Shown: positions 12,120-21,930, counted from the first letter of the stretch. The stretch: DNA of 64,000 nt from Candidatus Streptomyces philanthi (GCA_018114805.1 CP073042.1:5873501-5937500), one strand, 5' to 3'. Made by a program: numbers and translations. Notes: generated by a model from the letters alone, not told the origin.

Positions 12120-14396
12120 GTGAGCAGCGAGAACGGGCAGTCGGGTGACGAGCCGGCGCGTGCGGGGCGCGGCGGCAGGAGGGCTGGTGACGCAGCGGAC
12201 GGGCGAGGCGTTCGTACGGGGGAGGAGACGCCCGGCGGCGGGCGTGGCGCGGGGGAGGGGGCCGGGGAGCAGCTCGCCCTGATCCGCGAGACGGTGCGTA
12301 AGACGAAGGCGCCCAAGGCCAAGCCGCGCACCTGGCGCGGTGCGCCGCTGGCCAAGGAGCGGCCCGTGGCGCGGGTGCTCGTCGACAAGGGCCCGGTGCA
12401 CCTGGACAAGCTCTGGGACTACGCGGTCCCGGCCGAGCTGGACGCCGCCGCGCAGCCCGGGGTGCGGGTGCGGGTGCGGTTCGGCGCCGGCACCGGGCAG
12501 GTCCGCGGCGGGCGTCGCGAGGGCGGCGGATTGCTCGACGGGTACATCCTGGACCGCGTCGCCGAGTCGGACTACCAGGGCCCGCTCGCCACCATCGCCC
12601 AGGTCCTCTCCCCGGAGCTGGCCCTGCGGCCCGAGCTGCTCACCGTGTGCCGCATGGTCGCCGACCGCTACGCGGGATCGCTGGCCGACGTGCTCCAGCT
12701 CGCCGTGCCGCAGCGGCACGCGCGGGTGGAGGCCCAGCCGTCCCCCGCGCCGCTGCCGCCACCCGCGCCGCCCGAACCCGGGAGCTGGGCGCGCTATCCG
12801 CACGGGCCGAGCTTCCTGCGCGCGCTGGCCAGGGGGGACGCCCCGCGCGCGGTGTGGACCGCGCTGCCCGGCCCCGACTGGCCGATGGAGCTGGCCCGTG
12901 CCATGGCCGCCACGCTCGCCGCCGGCCGTGGCGCGCTCGCCGCGCTGCCCGACGGCCGCGGCGCGGCCCGCGTGGACGCCGCCCTGAGCGAGCTGCTCGG
13001 CCCCGGGCAGCACGTGCTGCTCACCGCCGACAGCGGTCCCGAGGAGCGCTACCGCCGCTGGTTGGCGATCAACCGTGGCGCGCTGCGCGCCGTGGTCGGC
13101 ACCCGGGCCGCTATGTTCGCCCCCGTGCACCGGCTGGGCCTGGTCGCGATCTGGGAGGACGGCGACAGCAACCACAGCGAGCGGCACGCCCCGCAGCCGC
13201 ACGCCCGCGAGGTGCTGCTGCTGCGCAGCGCGCACGAGCGCACGGCGTTCCTGTTGGGCAGCGTCAGCCGTACGGTCGAGGCGGCCCAGCTCGTGGAGAC
13301 CCGCTGGGCGTTGCCGCTCGCTGCGGAGCGCGAAGTGGCCCGCGGCGTGGCCCCGTTGATCCGTACGGTCGGCGACGAGCAGTTGGGGCGGGACGCTGGA
13401 GCCCGCGCCGCCCGGCTGCCCAGCCTCGCCTGGCGCACCGCGCGCGAGGGGCTGCGGCACGGCCCGGTGCTCGTGCAGGTCCCGAGGTGGGGCTACGTGC
13501 CCCGGCTCGCCTGCGCGGACTGTCGTACGCCGGCGCGGTGCGGGCGCTGCCAGGGCCCGGTGCAGGCACCGGCCGCCGGCGCCGCGCTGTGCTGCGGCTG
13601 GTGTGGCACCGAGGTGCCCGACTGGCACTGCGCGGAGTGCGGTGGGCGGCGTACGCGGGCGCGGGTCGTCGGGGCCCAGCGCACGGCCGAGGAGCTGGGG
13701 CGGGCCTTTCCCGAGGTGCCCGTGCTGGCCTCCGGGCGCGATCACATACGCGAGTCGGTGCCCGACCGCCCCGCGCTCGTGGTCGCGACCCCGGGCGCCG
13801 AGCCCATCGCCCCCGGTCCCGGGTACGCGGCGGCCCTGCTGCTCGACGGCTGGGCCCTGCTCTCGCGCCCGGACCTGCGCGCCAGCGAGGAGGCGCTGCG
13901 GCGCTGGTTGACGGCGGCGGCCCTGGTGCGCGGGCAGGACGCGGGCGGCGTGGTCACCATCGTGGCCGAGCCGACGCTGTGCCCCGTGCAGGCCCTGGCG
14001 CGCTGGGACCCCTCCTGGCACGCAGCGCGGGAGCTGGGCGAGCGGGCGGAGTTGGGCTTTCCGCCGGTCTCCCGGATGGCGGCGGTCTCCGGTCCGCCCG
14101 CAGCGGTAGCCGGTCTGTTGCGCCTGGTCGACCTGCCGGAGACGGCGGAGGTCCTCGGCCCGGTGCCGGCCGTGGACCCGCGTCCGGGGCCGGCGCGCGG
14201 GGGGGGCGCCGAACCGTCCGTGCCGCGGCTCGGCGCGCCGGAGGAGCCGGGGGGCTGGGAGCGGGCCCTGATCAGGGTGCGGCCGGGCCAGGGGGCGGTT
14301 CTGGCGAGCGCTCTCAAGGCGGCCCAGGCCCAGCGGTTGACGCGCAGGCAGCGCGATCCGGTGTGGGTGCGGGTGGACCCGCCCGACATCGGTTGA
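12120..14396 (+). CDS. priA: PriA-like primosomal protein N', helicase motifs degenerate
   Basis: PriA restarts stalled replication forks; actinobacterial copies are PriA by homology but lack recognisable helicase motifs. The GTG at 12120 gives 758 residues starting VSSENGQSG. The DNA-binding N-domain is near residues 75-180 (KGPVHLDKLWDYAVP). Where a Walker A P-loop would be there is only GRGALAALPDGRG, and the DEEH box is WEDGDSN. Paired Zn-binding cysteines are clear around 460-515 (CADCRTPARCGRCQG, CCGWCGTEVPDWHCAECGG). The open frame extends upstream to 12006 without family similarity. The gene is intact and lies between metK and fmt as in other streptomycetes. Confidence 0.88.
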   Translation: MSSENGQSGDEPARAGRGGRRAGDAADGRGVRTGEETPGGGRGAGEGAGEQLALIRETVRKTKAPKAKPRTWRGAPLAKERPVARVLVDKGPVHLDKLWDYAVPAELDAAAQPGVRVRVRFGAGTGQVRGGRREGGGLLDGYILDRVAESDYQGPLATIAQVLSPELALRPELLTVCRMVADRYAGSLADVLQLAVPQRHARVEAQPSPAPLPPPAPPEPGSWARYPHGPSFLRALARGDAPRAVWTALPGPDWPMELARAMAATLAAGRGALAALPDGRGAARVDAALSELLGPGQHVLLTADSGPEERYRRWLAINRGALRAVVGTRAAMFAPVHRLGLVAIWEDGDSNHSERHAPQPHAREVLLLRSAHERTAFLLGSVSRTVEAAQLVETRWALPLAAEREVARGVAPLIRTVGDEQLGRDAGARAARLPSLAWRTAREGLRHGPVLVQVPRWGYVPRLACADCRTPARCGRCQGPVQAPAAGAALCCGWCGTEVPDWHCAECGGRRTRARVVGAQRTAEELGRAFPEVPVLASGRDHIRESVPDRPALVVATPGAEPIAPGPGYAAALLLDGWALLSRPDLRASEEALRRWLTAAALVRGQDAGGVVTIVAEPTLCPVQALARWDPSWHAARELGERAELGFPPVSRMAAVSGPPAAVAGLLRLVDLPETAEVLGPVPAVDPRPGPARGGGAEPSVPRLGAPEEPGGWERALIRVRPGQGAVLASALKAAQAQRLTRRQRDPVWVRVDPPDIG

Positions 14397-14576
14397 GGCC
14401 GGGTCCACCGGCCGGGGCCACGGCGTCGAGCCGGGGTGGCAGGGTCGGGCCCGCCGCCGATCCGGCGGCCACAGCGGGCTGCGGCGCGGGGGTACACGGC
14501 CCGGTCGCGCGGTCGCGCGGCCCGTCGACAGGCCAGCCGGGGTGTACGGCCGGGCGCGGCGGGGCGGTGGCCCTCA

Positions 14577-14622
14577 CCCCACGCTGGCCCGGCGGGGGGT
14601 GAGCCGCCGGGCCAGCGTGGGG
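14577..14622. terminator. bidirectional terminator between priA and HTH gene
   Basis: A perfect 19-bp inverted repeat (14577-14595 with 14604-14622, loop of 8) lies between the convergent ends of priA and the minus-strand HTH gene. It can serve both directions. Confidence 0.85.
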
Positions 14623-14643
14623 TCAGGAAGGTGGCACTGGGTG

Positions 14644-15172
14644 TCAGCCGTTGCGCGGTCCGGGGAGCGCGCCCGAGCGGGCGTCCTCGCGGAGTGCGGG
14701 GGCCGAGCTTCCGGCCGCGGCGGGGAGCGAGGGCATCGAGCGGGCGGCGGGGACGATCGGTGTCGCGTCCGCCGGCCGCTTGGCCGTGCGCAGCGCCTCG
14801 CTGCCGCCTAGGCGCCGCCGGCCGCCGTGGACCTGCGGCTGCCGTAGTGCCGTTGCACCGCCTGCTTGGTGACGCCGAGCGCCGAGCCGACCGCGTCCCA
14901 CGAGAAGCCCAGCGAACGGTCGAAGTCCACCGCGGCCGTCACCAGCGTCTCCATGCTGTCCCGCAGCTCCTGCGCCAGCCGTACCGTGGGGGCTGGCGCC
15001 CGCCCGTAGACGACGAAGCCCGCGGACGGACTGGTGCGTCGCGGGCGGCAGACGTTGCCGAGCTGGGCGGTGAGGGCACGCAGTGCGTCCACCTGCCGCC
15101 GGACCCGCTCGATGTCCCGGACCAGCAGATGCTGGCCCGAGCCTGGGCGTCGTGGGTTGCGTGGTCGGCCAT
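14644..15172 (-). pseudogene. small helix-turn-helix protein, two frameshifts
   Basis: The protein would start at 15172 with MADHATHDAQAR, continue in a second frame (LVRDIERVRRQVDALRALTA), and reach a helix-turn-helix LGFSWDAVGSALGVTKQAV near 14870-14930. A third frame (GGSEALRTAKRPADATP) then runs to a stop at 14644, just before the terminator. Shifts are needed near 15140 and near 14820. All three pieces have high third-position G/C on the same strand, which supports one original gene of about 175 residues. Streptomycetes often have a small HTH protein in the priA-fmt interval. Alternatively only the central HTH piece (14808-15092) is expressed. The function is unknown, presumably DNA binding. 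Confidence 0.6.
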
Positions 15173-15426
15173 GAACAAGCCTCTCGAACCGGCGTTGAAG
15201 TCGCTTGGGAAAAGGATCGGGCCGCTGGAGCGGCCCGATTCGGTCAATCTGACTTGACCAACGCGACAGCCGCCCTCGTGGTCACGGTCCGGGGCGCGCG
15301 ACGCCGATCGCGTACGCCCCCTGATCGGGTGGGTTCGAGCGGGCCCCGGCGGGGCGGGACTCCGTACGAGGCGGCGGCCTAGACTGGGGCGCCGTTCCGC
15401 AGCGTGTGAGAGGTAGTCCGCCAGAC

Positions 15427-16359
15427 ATGAGGCTCGTCTTCGCCGGTACCCCCGAGGTCGCCGTACCCGCCCTGGACGCTTTGCTCGCGTCAGACCGGCA
15501 CGAGGTCGTGGCCGTGTTCACCCGGCCCGACGCGCCGGCCGGGCGCGGCCGGCGCCTGGTCGCGAGCCCGGTCGCGCAGCGCGCCGAGGACGCCGGCATC
15601 GAGGTGCTGAAGCCGGCCAAGCCGCGTGACGAGGACTTCCTCGCCCGGCTGCGGGAGATCGCGCCCGACTGCTGCCCGGTGGTGGCCTACGGTGCGCTGC
15701 TGCCCAAGGTCGCGCTGGACATCCCGGCCCGTGGCTGGGTCAACCTGCACTTCTCGCTGCTGCCCGCCTGGCGTGGGGCGGCCCCCGTGCAGCACGCCGT
15801 ACTCGCCGGTGACGAGATGACTGGCGCCTCCACCTTCCTCATCGAACAGGGCCTGGACTCGGGGCCGGTGTACGGCGTCCTGACCGAGCAGGTGCGCCCC
15901 ACCGACACCAGTGGCGACCTGCTGACCCGGCTCGCCTTCGCCGGCGCGGGGCTGCTCGCGGCGACGATGGACGGCATCGAGGACGGCACCCTGCGACCGG
16001 TGCCGCAGCTGGCCGAGGGCGTCTCGCTCGCGCCGAAGATCGAGGTGGAGGACGCCCGGATCGACTGGACGGCCCCCGCGTTGCGCGTGGACCGGGTGGT
16101 GCGCGGCTGCGCCCCGGCCCCCGGCGCCTGGACGGTCTTCCGCGGCGCGCGGCTGAAGGTCAAGTCCGTACGGCTGGTCACCGACCGCGCCGACCTCGCG
16201 CCTGGCGAGATCGCCGCGACGAAGAACGCCGTGTTCGCCGGCACCGGCAGCCACGCCGCCGAGCTGCTGTGGGTGCAGCCGCAGGGCAAGAAGCCGATGG
16301 CCGGGGCCGACTGGGCGCGCGGGGTGCGCATCGCGGCGGCGGAGCGGTTCGAGGCGTAG
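15427..16359 (+). CDS. fmt: methionyl-tRNA formyltransferase
   Basis: This enzyme formylates Met-tRNA(fMet) for translation initiation using 10-formyl-THF. The 310-residue protein begins MRLVFAGTPEVAVP. The formyltransferase domain carries the NLHFSLLPAWRGAAPVQ motif near residue 105 and the catalytic Asp of LDSGPVYG near 145. The C-terminal OB-like tRNA-binding domain covers about 205-300. ATG 15427 was chosen over an in-frame start 7 codons upstream because it matches the family. rsmB, its usual partner, is separated from it here by an oxidoreductase gene. Confidence 0.96.
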   Translation: MRLVFAGTPEVAVPALDALLASDRHEVVAVFTRPDAPAGRGRRLVASPVAQRAEDAGIEVLKPAKPRDEDFLARLREIAPDCCPVVAYGALLPKVALDIPARGWVNLHFSLLPAWRGAAPVQHAVLAGDEMTGASTFLIEQGLDSGPVYGVLTEQVRPTDTSGDLLTRLAFAGAGLLAATMDGIEDGTLRPVPQLAEGVSLAPKIEVEDARIDWTAPALRVDRVVRGCAPAPGAWTVFRGARLKVKSVRLVTDRADLAPGEIAATKNAVFAGTGSHAAELLWVQPQGKKPMAGADWARGVRIAAAERFEA

Positions 16360-16558
16360 CGCGGCGGCGCCCACCGCGCCGGGCCCCGGCTCGGCGGGGC
16401 GGCGGGGCGGGCGCCCGACGGGACGGGGGCCCGGGGCGCCCTGGACAGCCCGCCGCCGGCTGCCCAGACTGTTGGCGGTGCGGCGGGTCCCAACTCTCTT
16501 GGGGAAGCGAGCTGTTCACGACCGCGCTGGTCGTCCTCGACGAGATGAGGTGGCGCTC

Positions 16559-17608
16559 ATGCGGTTCAGTTACGCCCTGCTCCCCGACTACCCGCTCCAG
16601 GACTCACTGGCCTCCATCCGGCTCGCCGACGAACTCGGCTTCCACGCGTGTTACGCGGCGGACGAGACCTGGCACAAGGACCTGTGGTCGCTGTTCGCGG
16701 TGGCCGCGGGGCAGACCCGGAACATCCGACTCGGCCCGAGCGCCTCCCCGGTCACGCTGCGTGAGCCGACGCTGATCACCCAGGCGCTGGCCACGCTGGA
16801 CGAACTCTCCGCCGGGCGCGCCGAGGCGTTGCTTGCCAGCGGAAACTTCGGGCTGCTGGCGCAGTATGGCATCGCGGGCACGAGGGGCCGCCCGCTGTCG
16901 CGGGTGAAGGAGGCGCTCGGCGTGGTGCGCACCCTGCTGGACGAGGGCACCATCACGCGGCGGGGCGAGTTCTTCAGCTACGAGGGGCTGTTCACCTTCG
17001 CCCGCCCCGTACAGGAACACCTGCCGCTCAAGCTGCGGGCGATGCGCGGGCCGAAGTCCTTCGAGGCCGCCGGGGAGTTGGCGGGCGGCTATCACCACGC
17101 CATGAGCTGTACGCGCGAGGCGCTGACGTACGCGGTGGAGCACGTGCGCGCGGGCGCGGAGCGCGCGGGGCGGGACTGGCGGAGCCTGGACCTGGGCGCG
17201 TGGGTCGTCTTCGCCACCGGCCCGGAGTCCGCGCCGGCCAGGGAGGCCGCGCGCAGCATGGTCGGCCTGTACGCGTCGGCCATGCCTGACGAGCAACTGC
17301 GACGCAACGGAGTGGACCCGGGCGAGCTGCGACCCGTCCTCGACGCGGTGCGCGCCGGCGACCTGGGCCGCGGCATCGAGCTGACCAGCCCGGAGGTGGT
17401 CGAGCGGCTGTCGAGCGCCGGGACGCCCGAGGAGTGCGCGGAGGCGATCCGTACCCAGCTCGTACCGGCCGGCATCAACCACGTGATCTGCGCGATCACC
17501 GACAGGGCGCTGGTCAGGGCGTTCACCGGGCGGGAGTTGGCCGGGGTGGCCAGCGTGGACGAGCAGTTGCACCTGATCCACGACGTGGTGCGCCCGGCGG
17601 TCGCGTGA
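16559..17608 (+). CDS. LLM-class flavin/F420-dependent oxidoreductase
   Basis: This is a 349-residue TIM-barrel oxidoreductase of the bacterial luciferase / F420-dependent reductase superfamily. The N-terminus MRFSYALLPDYPLQDSL is the family first strand. ADELGFHACYAADE and LGPSASPVTLREPTLITQ are characteristic, and the C-terminal part (GTPEECAEAIRTQLVPAGI) is typical of methylenetetrahydromethanopterin-reductase-like members. GAGG at 16547-16550 supports the ATG at 16559. The substrate cannot be read from sequence, and F420 is the likelier cofactor in actinobacteria. The gene sits between fmt and rsmB and is intact. Confidence 0.85.
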   Translation: MRFSYALLPDYPLQDSLASIRLADELGFHACYAADETWHKDLWSLFAVAAGQTRNIRLGPSASPVTLREPTLITQALATLDELSAGRAEALLASGNFGLLAQYGIAGTRGRPLSRVKEALGVVRTLLDEGTITRRGEFFSYEGLFTFARPVQEHLPLKLRAMRGPKSFEAAGELAGGYHHAMSCTREALTYAVEHVRAGAERAGRDWRSLDLGAWVVFATGPESAPAREAARSMVGLYASAMPDEQLRRNGVDPGELRPVLDAVRAGDLGRGIELTSPEVVERLSSAGTPEECAEAIRTQLVPAGINHVICAITDRALVRAFTGRELAGVASVDEQLHLIHDVVRPAVA

Positions 17609-17721
17609 CGCCCGCCCGTCCCGGGGCCTGGCCGGGCCCGTGCCGGGGGCGCGCAGCGCGCGGGGCCCGCCGTGGCACGTACGCTGGGAGCGTTCGTCTT
17701 CCCAGCTCCGGAGCACCTTTC

Positions 17722-19137
17722 GTGAACGATCGCCGCCGTCCAGCCAAGCCCTACCGCCGACCGAAGAAGGACCCCGTGCGGGTGCTCGCCTTCGAGGCGC
17801 TGCGGGCCGTCGACGAGCGTGACGCCTACGCCAACCTCGTCCTGCCCCCGCTGCTGCGCAAGGCCAGGGAGGGCGGCGGGTTCGACGCGCGGGACGCCGC
17901 GCTCGCGACCGAGTTGGTGTACGGCACGCTGCGCTGGCAGGGCACCTACGACGAGATCGTCGCCGAGTGCGTGGACCGGCCGCTGCGCGAGGTGGACCCA
18001 CCGGTCCTCGACGTGCTCAGCCTGGGGGTGCACCAGCTCCTCGGCACCCGGATTCCCACGCACGCCGCGGTCAGCGCGACCGTGGAGCTGGCGCGGGTGG
18101 TGCTGGCGGATGGGCGGGCCAGGTTCGTCAACGCCGTGCTGCGGAAGATCGCGGCGGACGACCTCGACGGCTGGCTGCGCCGCGTGGCCCCGCCGTACGA
18201 CGAGGACCCCGAGGCGCACCTGGGTGTCATGCACGCCCACCCGCGCTGGGTGGTCTCCGCGCTGTGGGACGCGCTGGGCGGCGGTCGGGCCGGGATCGAG
18301 GACCTGCTCGCGGCCGACAACGAGCGCCCCGAGGTGACGCTGGTCGCCCGCCCGGGGCGCTCGGGCGCGGACGAGCTGCTGGCGGCGGCGGGCGAGGACC
18401 GGGCGCTGCCGGGCCGCTGCTCGCCGTACGCGGCGCGCCTGGTGGACGGCGGCGAGCCCGGGGCGCTGGACGCTGTCCGCGAGGGGCGCGCCGGCGTGCA
18501 GGACGAGGGCAGCCAACTGGTGGCCATGGCGCTGGCCAACGCGCCGGTCGAGGGCGCCGACGTGCGGTGGCTCGACGGCTGCGCGGGCCCCGGCGGCAAG
18601 GCGGCGCTGCTGGCGGCGCTCGCCGCACAGCGCGGCGCGACGCTGTTGGCGGCGGAGAAGCAGCCGCACCGGGCCCGGCTCGTGGCCCGCGCGCTGGCCG
18701 GCAACCCGGGCCCCTACCAGGTGGTGGCCGCCGACGGCACCCGCCCGGTGTGGCGGCCCGGCTCCTTCGACCGGGTCCTGGTGGACGTGCCGTGCACCGG
18801 CCTCGGCGCGCTGCGCCGGCGGCCAGAGGCCCGCTGGCGGCGCCGGCCGGCGGACCTGGAGGGGTTCGCCCCGCTCCAGCGTGGGCTGCTGCGCGAGGCG
18901 CTGGCGGCGGCGCGGGTCGGCGGCGTGGTGGCGTACGTGACGTGTTCGCCGCACCTGGCTGAGACCCGGGCCGTCGTGGACGACGTGCTGAAGTCGGCCG
19001 GCGGCGCCGAGTGGATCGACGCCCGCCCCCTGCTGCCCGACGTCCCCGGCCTCGGCGACTGCCCCGACGTGCAGCTCTGGCCGCATCTGCACGGCACGGA
19101 CGCGATGTACCTGGCGTTGCTGCGCCGTACGGCGTGA
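17722..19137 (+). CDS. rsmB: 16S rRNA (cytosine-967-C5)-methyltransferase
   Basis: This SAM-dependent enzyme methylates C967 of 16S rRNA. The 471-residue protein has an N-terminal NusB-like RNA-binding domain (residues 20-150, with ALATELVYGTLRWQGTYD) and a C-terminal Rossmann methyltransferase domain. SAM motif I is DGCAGPGGKAALLAALAA near 290. The two m5C cysteines are Cys358 in VDVPCTG and Cys408 in VTCSPH. The GTG at 17722 gives VNDRRRPAKPYRRPKKDP, a basic start typical of streptomycete RsmB. The frame is intact. Confidence 0.94.
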   Translation: MNDRRRPAKPYRRPKKDPVRVLAFEALRAVDERDAYANLVLPPLLRKAREGGGFDARDAALATELVYGTLRWQGTYDEIVAECVDRPLREVDPPVLDVLSLGVHQLLGTRIPTHAAVSATVELARVVLADGRARFVNAVLRKIAADDLDGWLRRVAPPYDEDPEAHLGVMHAHPRWVVSALWDALGGGRAGIEDLLAADNERPEVTLVARPGRSGADELLAAAGEDRALPGRCSPYAARLVDGGEPGALDAVREGRAGVQDEGSQLVAMALANAPVEGADVRWLDGCAGPGGKAALLAALAAQRGATLLAAEKQPHRARLVARALAGNPGPYQVVAADGTRPVWRPGSFDRVLVDVPCTGLGALRRRPEARWRRRPADLEGFAPLQRGLLREALAAARVGGVVAYVTCSPHLAETRAVVDDVLKSAGGAEWIDARPLLPDVPGLGDCPDVQLWPHLHGTDAMYLALLRRTA

Positions 19138-19155
19138 GGCGCGGGGCCCGCGCCG

Positions 19156-20414
19156 TCAGCCGCCGCCCTTCTCGGCGGCGGGCGCCCTCTCGGGTGAGCG
19201 CCCACAGCGCGAGCGCGAGGCAACTGACCGTGGCGCCGAAGGCGCACACGGCGCCCCAGCCGGCAGCCGCGTAGAGGGAGGTCGCGGTGATGGCGCCGGT
19301 GGCGCTGACGATCGAGTAGAAGACCATCTAGCCGCCGATCAGCCGGCTGCCCGCGGTCGGGTGCCGGGCGTGGATCAACGTCTGGTTGGTGACGTGGACG
19401 GCCTGCACGGCGAGGTCGAGCAGGACGACGCCGACGGCCAGCGCCCACAGCGAGCCGCGGGTGTGGGCCAGGGGTATCCAGGAGGCGGCGAGCAGCGCGA
19501 GGGCGGCGCCGGTGGTCCACCGCGCGTGCCCGCGGTCGTTCAGCCGGCCCGCCACCGTCGCGGCCAGCGCGCCCACCACGCCGACCAGCCCCCAGGCCCC
19601 GATCGCGGTGTGCGACAGGTTGTGCGGCGCCTCGCTGAGCGGTAGCGCGACGCTGCTCCACAGCGTGCTGAACGCGGTGAATATCAGCAGGCCGAGCGCG
19701 GCCCGCAGGCGCAGCAGGGGCTCGCGCGCGAACAGGGTGACCGTGGAGCCCAGGAGCCGCCCGTAGGGCAGGGCCGCCGGTGGGGCGCCGGCGTGGCGCC
19801 GCAGCACGCGGTTGCAGGACCAGCGCGAGCAGCGCGGTGAGCACCGCCGACGCGAGGTAGACGGAGCGCCAGCCCGCGAGGTCGGCCATGGCGCCGGAGG
19901 CGGTGCGGGCGAGCAGGATGCCGCTGACCACGCCGCTGGTTACCAGGCCGACGACGCGTCCGCGCCGGGCGGGCGGGGCCAGCGACGGCGCGAAGGCCAC
20001 CAGCGTCTGGGTGACGACGGCGAGCAGCCCCATGGCGACCATGCCCGCGAGCAGGACCGCCGCCGTGGGTGCCACGGCGATCGCCGCCAACGCCGCGACC
20101 AGGAGCAGCAGTTGGGCCACGAAGAGCCGTCTGCGGTCGGCCACGTCCCCCAGCGGTACGAGGAAGAAGAGGCCCAGGCCGTACCCGACGTGCGTGAGCG
20201 TGACGACGCCGCCGACCAGCGCCGGGCTCATGGCGAGGTCCTGGCCGACGGTGACCAGGAGTGGTTGGGCGAAGTACACGTTGGCCACCGCCGTCCCGCA
20301 GGCGACGGCGAACAGCAGCAGGACCCCGCGGGACAGGACGTACCCGGGCCCCTGTCCGGTCGGGGGCGTTCGGGCCGTGGCCGGGGGCGGTGCGGGCGCG
20401 CGGTCGGTGGCCAT
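19156..20414 (-). pseudogene. MFS efflux transporter, three lesions
   Basis: The gene begins at ATG 20414 (MATDRAPAPP) with clear membrane helices (LLLFAVACGTAVANVYF, then YGLGLFFLVPLGDVADRRRL). The frame shifts near 19800. The rest continues in a second frame (LGLLIFTAFSTLWSSVAL) until an in-frame TAG at 19328-19330, after LIGG and before MVFYSIVSATGA, where a Tyr codon would be expected. A third lesion near 19180 is needed to reach the natural stop at 19156. It belongs to the YdhP/AraJ-like drug-resistance MFS group. It is divergent from an intact HxlR regulator, probably its repressor. The protein is almost certainly non-functional if the sequence is correct. Confidence 0.82.
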
Positions 20415-20443
20415 TCGGTACCCTTCCAGATCTGGTTTCATCT

Positions 20444-20478
20444 TGCTACCAGGCGGCACGCTAGCCTTGCCGGTAGCA
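20444..20478. promoter_or_regulatory. candidate HxlR operator in divergent promoter region
   Basis: An inverted repeat TGCTACC (20444-20450) / GGTAGCA (20472-20478), extended imperfectly by GGC/GCC, lies between the divergent MFS and HxlR genes. Its arms are about 28 bp apart centre to centre. Such a position and symmetry suit an HxlR-dimer site, though this is not proven. Confidence 0.5.
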
Positions 20479-20517
20479 TGTTGCAACCAGATGGACGCGC
20501 GGGGAGTGGAGGACGGC

Positions 20518-20970
20518 ATGGTGACGAGGACCCGGTTCGACGACAGCGACTGCCCCGTCGCACGGTCGGTGGACGCCATCGGCGACTGGTGGTCCCTGCT
20601 GATCGTGCGCGACGCCTTCGACGGCAGCCGCCGCTTCGGGGAGTTCCAGCGCGGCCTGGGCGTGGCGAAGAACATCCTCACCGCGCGGCTGCGCGCGCTG
20701 GTCGCCGGCGGCGTCCTCGCCTCCGTCCCGGCGTCGGACGGCAGCGCCTACCGCGAGTACATGCTGACCTCGAAGGGCGAGGCCCTCTTCCCGGTCATCG
20801 TGGCGCTGCGGCAGTGGGGCGAGGCGCACTTCTTCGCCCCCGGCGAGGAGCACTCGCGGCTTGTCGACCGCCGCGACGGGCACTCCCTGCGCGCGCTGGA
20901 GGTCCGGTCGTCGGACGGGCGCCCGCTGCGCCCCGACGACACCACCGTCCACAAGGTCACCACCCGGTAG
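20518..20970 (+). CDS. HxlR-family transcriptional regulator
   Basis: This winged-helix regulator of the HxlR (MarR-related) class has 150 residues. It has the diagnostic opening CPVARSVDAIGDWWSLLIVRD, where the Cys near residue 12 can be redox- or ligand-sensing, then RRFGEFQRGLGVAKNILTAR as the recognition region and wing residues after it. GGAGGA at 20508-20513 precedes ATG 20518. A GTG at 20521 and an ATG at 20491 are alternatives. It is transcribed divergently from a broken MFS pump, so it has probably lost its main target. Confidence 0.88.
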   Translation: MVTRTRFDDSDCPVARSVDAIGDWWSLLIVRDAFDGSRRFGEFQRGLGVAKNILTARLRALVAGGVLASVPASDGSAYREYMLTSKGEALFPVIVALRQWGEAHFFAPGEEHSRLVDRRDGHSLRALEVRSSDGRPLRPDDTTVHKVTTR

Positions 20971-21234
20971 GGCGCCCACCGGAGGCCCGACCCGACCGAC
21001 CCGCGAGTTGACCCCGCGCGGTCCGCAACGGGACGCGTACGGCCCCCGGTTGCTGGCCCGCGCGCCGGCCCGCTGCCTCCGCGCGCCACTCACCCGGCGC
21101 CTGCGGGCCACCCGACCTCGACCCGCGCCGGCCGGCGGGCGTACGCGCGCGACCCGTGGCCCGGAGCGGTCGGGCGGTGCCTGCGGTGATCCCCGGCGCT
21201 GCCCGTGGGCGCCCGGCGTGGCAGGCTTGGCGGC

Positions 21235-21930
21235 ATGGCCGTTCAGATCAGTCCCAGCATCCTTTCCTCCGACTTCTCCCGGCTGGCGGAGGAGGCCGCA
21301 GCCGTCTCGGGGCCCGATGGCGCCGACTGGTTGCACGTTGATGTCATGGATAACCACTTCGTGGCGAACCTGACGCTCGGCGTGCCGGTCGTCGAGTCGC
21401 TCGGCAAGGCGTCGGGCGTGCCGCTCGACTGCCACCTGATGATCGAGGACCCGGACCGCTGGGCCCCGCAGTACGTGGAGGCCGGCGCGTCCTCGGTGAC
21501 CTTTCACGTCGAGGCGGCGCGCGCGCCGGTGCGGCTGGCGCGCGAGATCCGGGCCAAGGGGGCGCGCGCCGCCATGGCGCTCAGGCCGGCGACGCCCATC
21601 GAGCAGTACGAGGACCTGCTGCCCGAACTCGACATGGTGCTGGTCATGACAGTCGAACCCGGCTTCGGCGGGCAGGCGTTCCTCGACATCATGCTGCCGA
21701 AGATCCGCCGTACCCGGGAGTTGATCGGACGGCACGGTCTCCAGATGTGGCTGCAAGTGGACGGAGGGGTTTCGTCTTCGACCATTGAACGCTGTGCTGA
21801 GGCCGGAGCCGACGTGTTCGTCGCCGGTTCTGCCGTCTACGGCGCCGACGACCCGGCCGACGCCGTACGCCGACTGCGGGCCCAGGCACAGGAAGCGACC
21901 GCGGGTGCCGCATGGGCATGCGGACACTGA
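21235..21930 (+). CDS. rpe: ribulose-phosphate 3-epimerase
   Basis: This enzyme interconverts ribulose-5-P and xylulose-5-P in the pentose-phosphate pathway. The 231-residue TIM barrel begins MAVQISPSILSSDFSRL. It has metal-binding HVDVMDNHFVANLT, DCHLMIEDPDRW and the phosphate/active-site loop VMTVEPGFGGQAF. The ATG at 21235 matches the family N-terminus. The frame is intact. It is followed at 100 bp by a sugar-binding SorC-type regulator, a pairing seen in streptomycetes. Confidence 0.96.
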   Translation: MAVQISPSILSSDFSRLAEEAAAVSGPDGADWLHVDVMDNHFVANLTLGVPVVESLGKASGVPLDCHLMIEDPDRWAPQYVEAGASSVTFHVEAARAPVRLAREIRAKGARAAMALRPATPIEQYEDLLPELDMVLVMTVEPGFGGQAFLDIMLPKIRRTRELIGRHGLQMWLQVDGGVSSSTIERCAEAGADVFVAGSAVYGADDPADAVRRLRAQAQEATAGAAWACGH

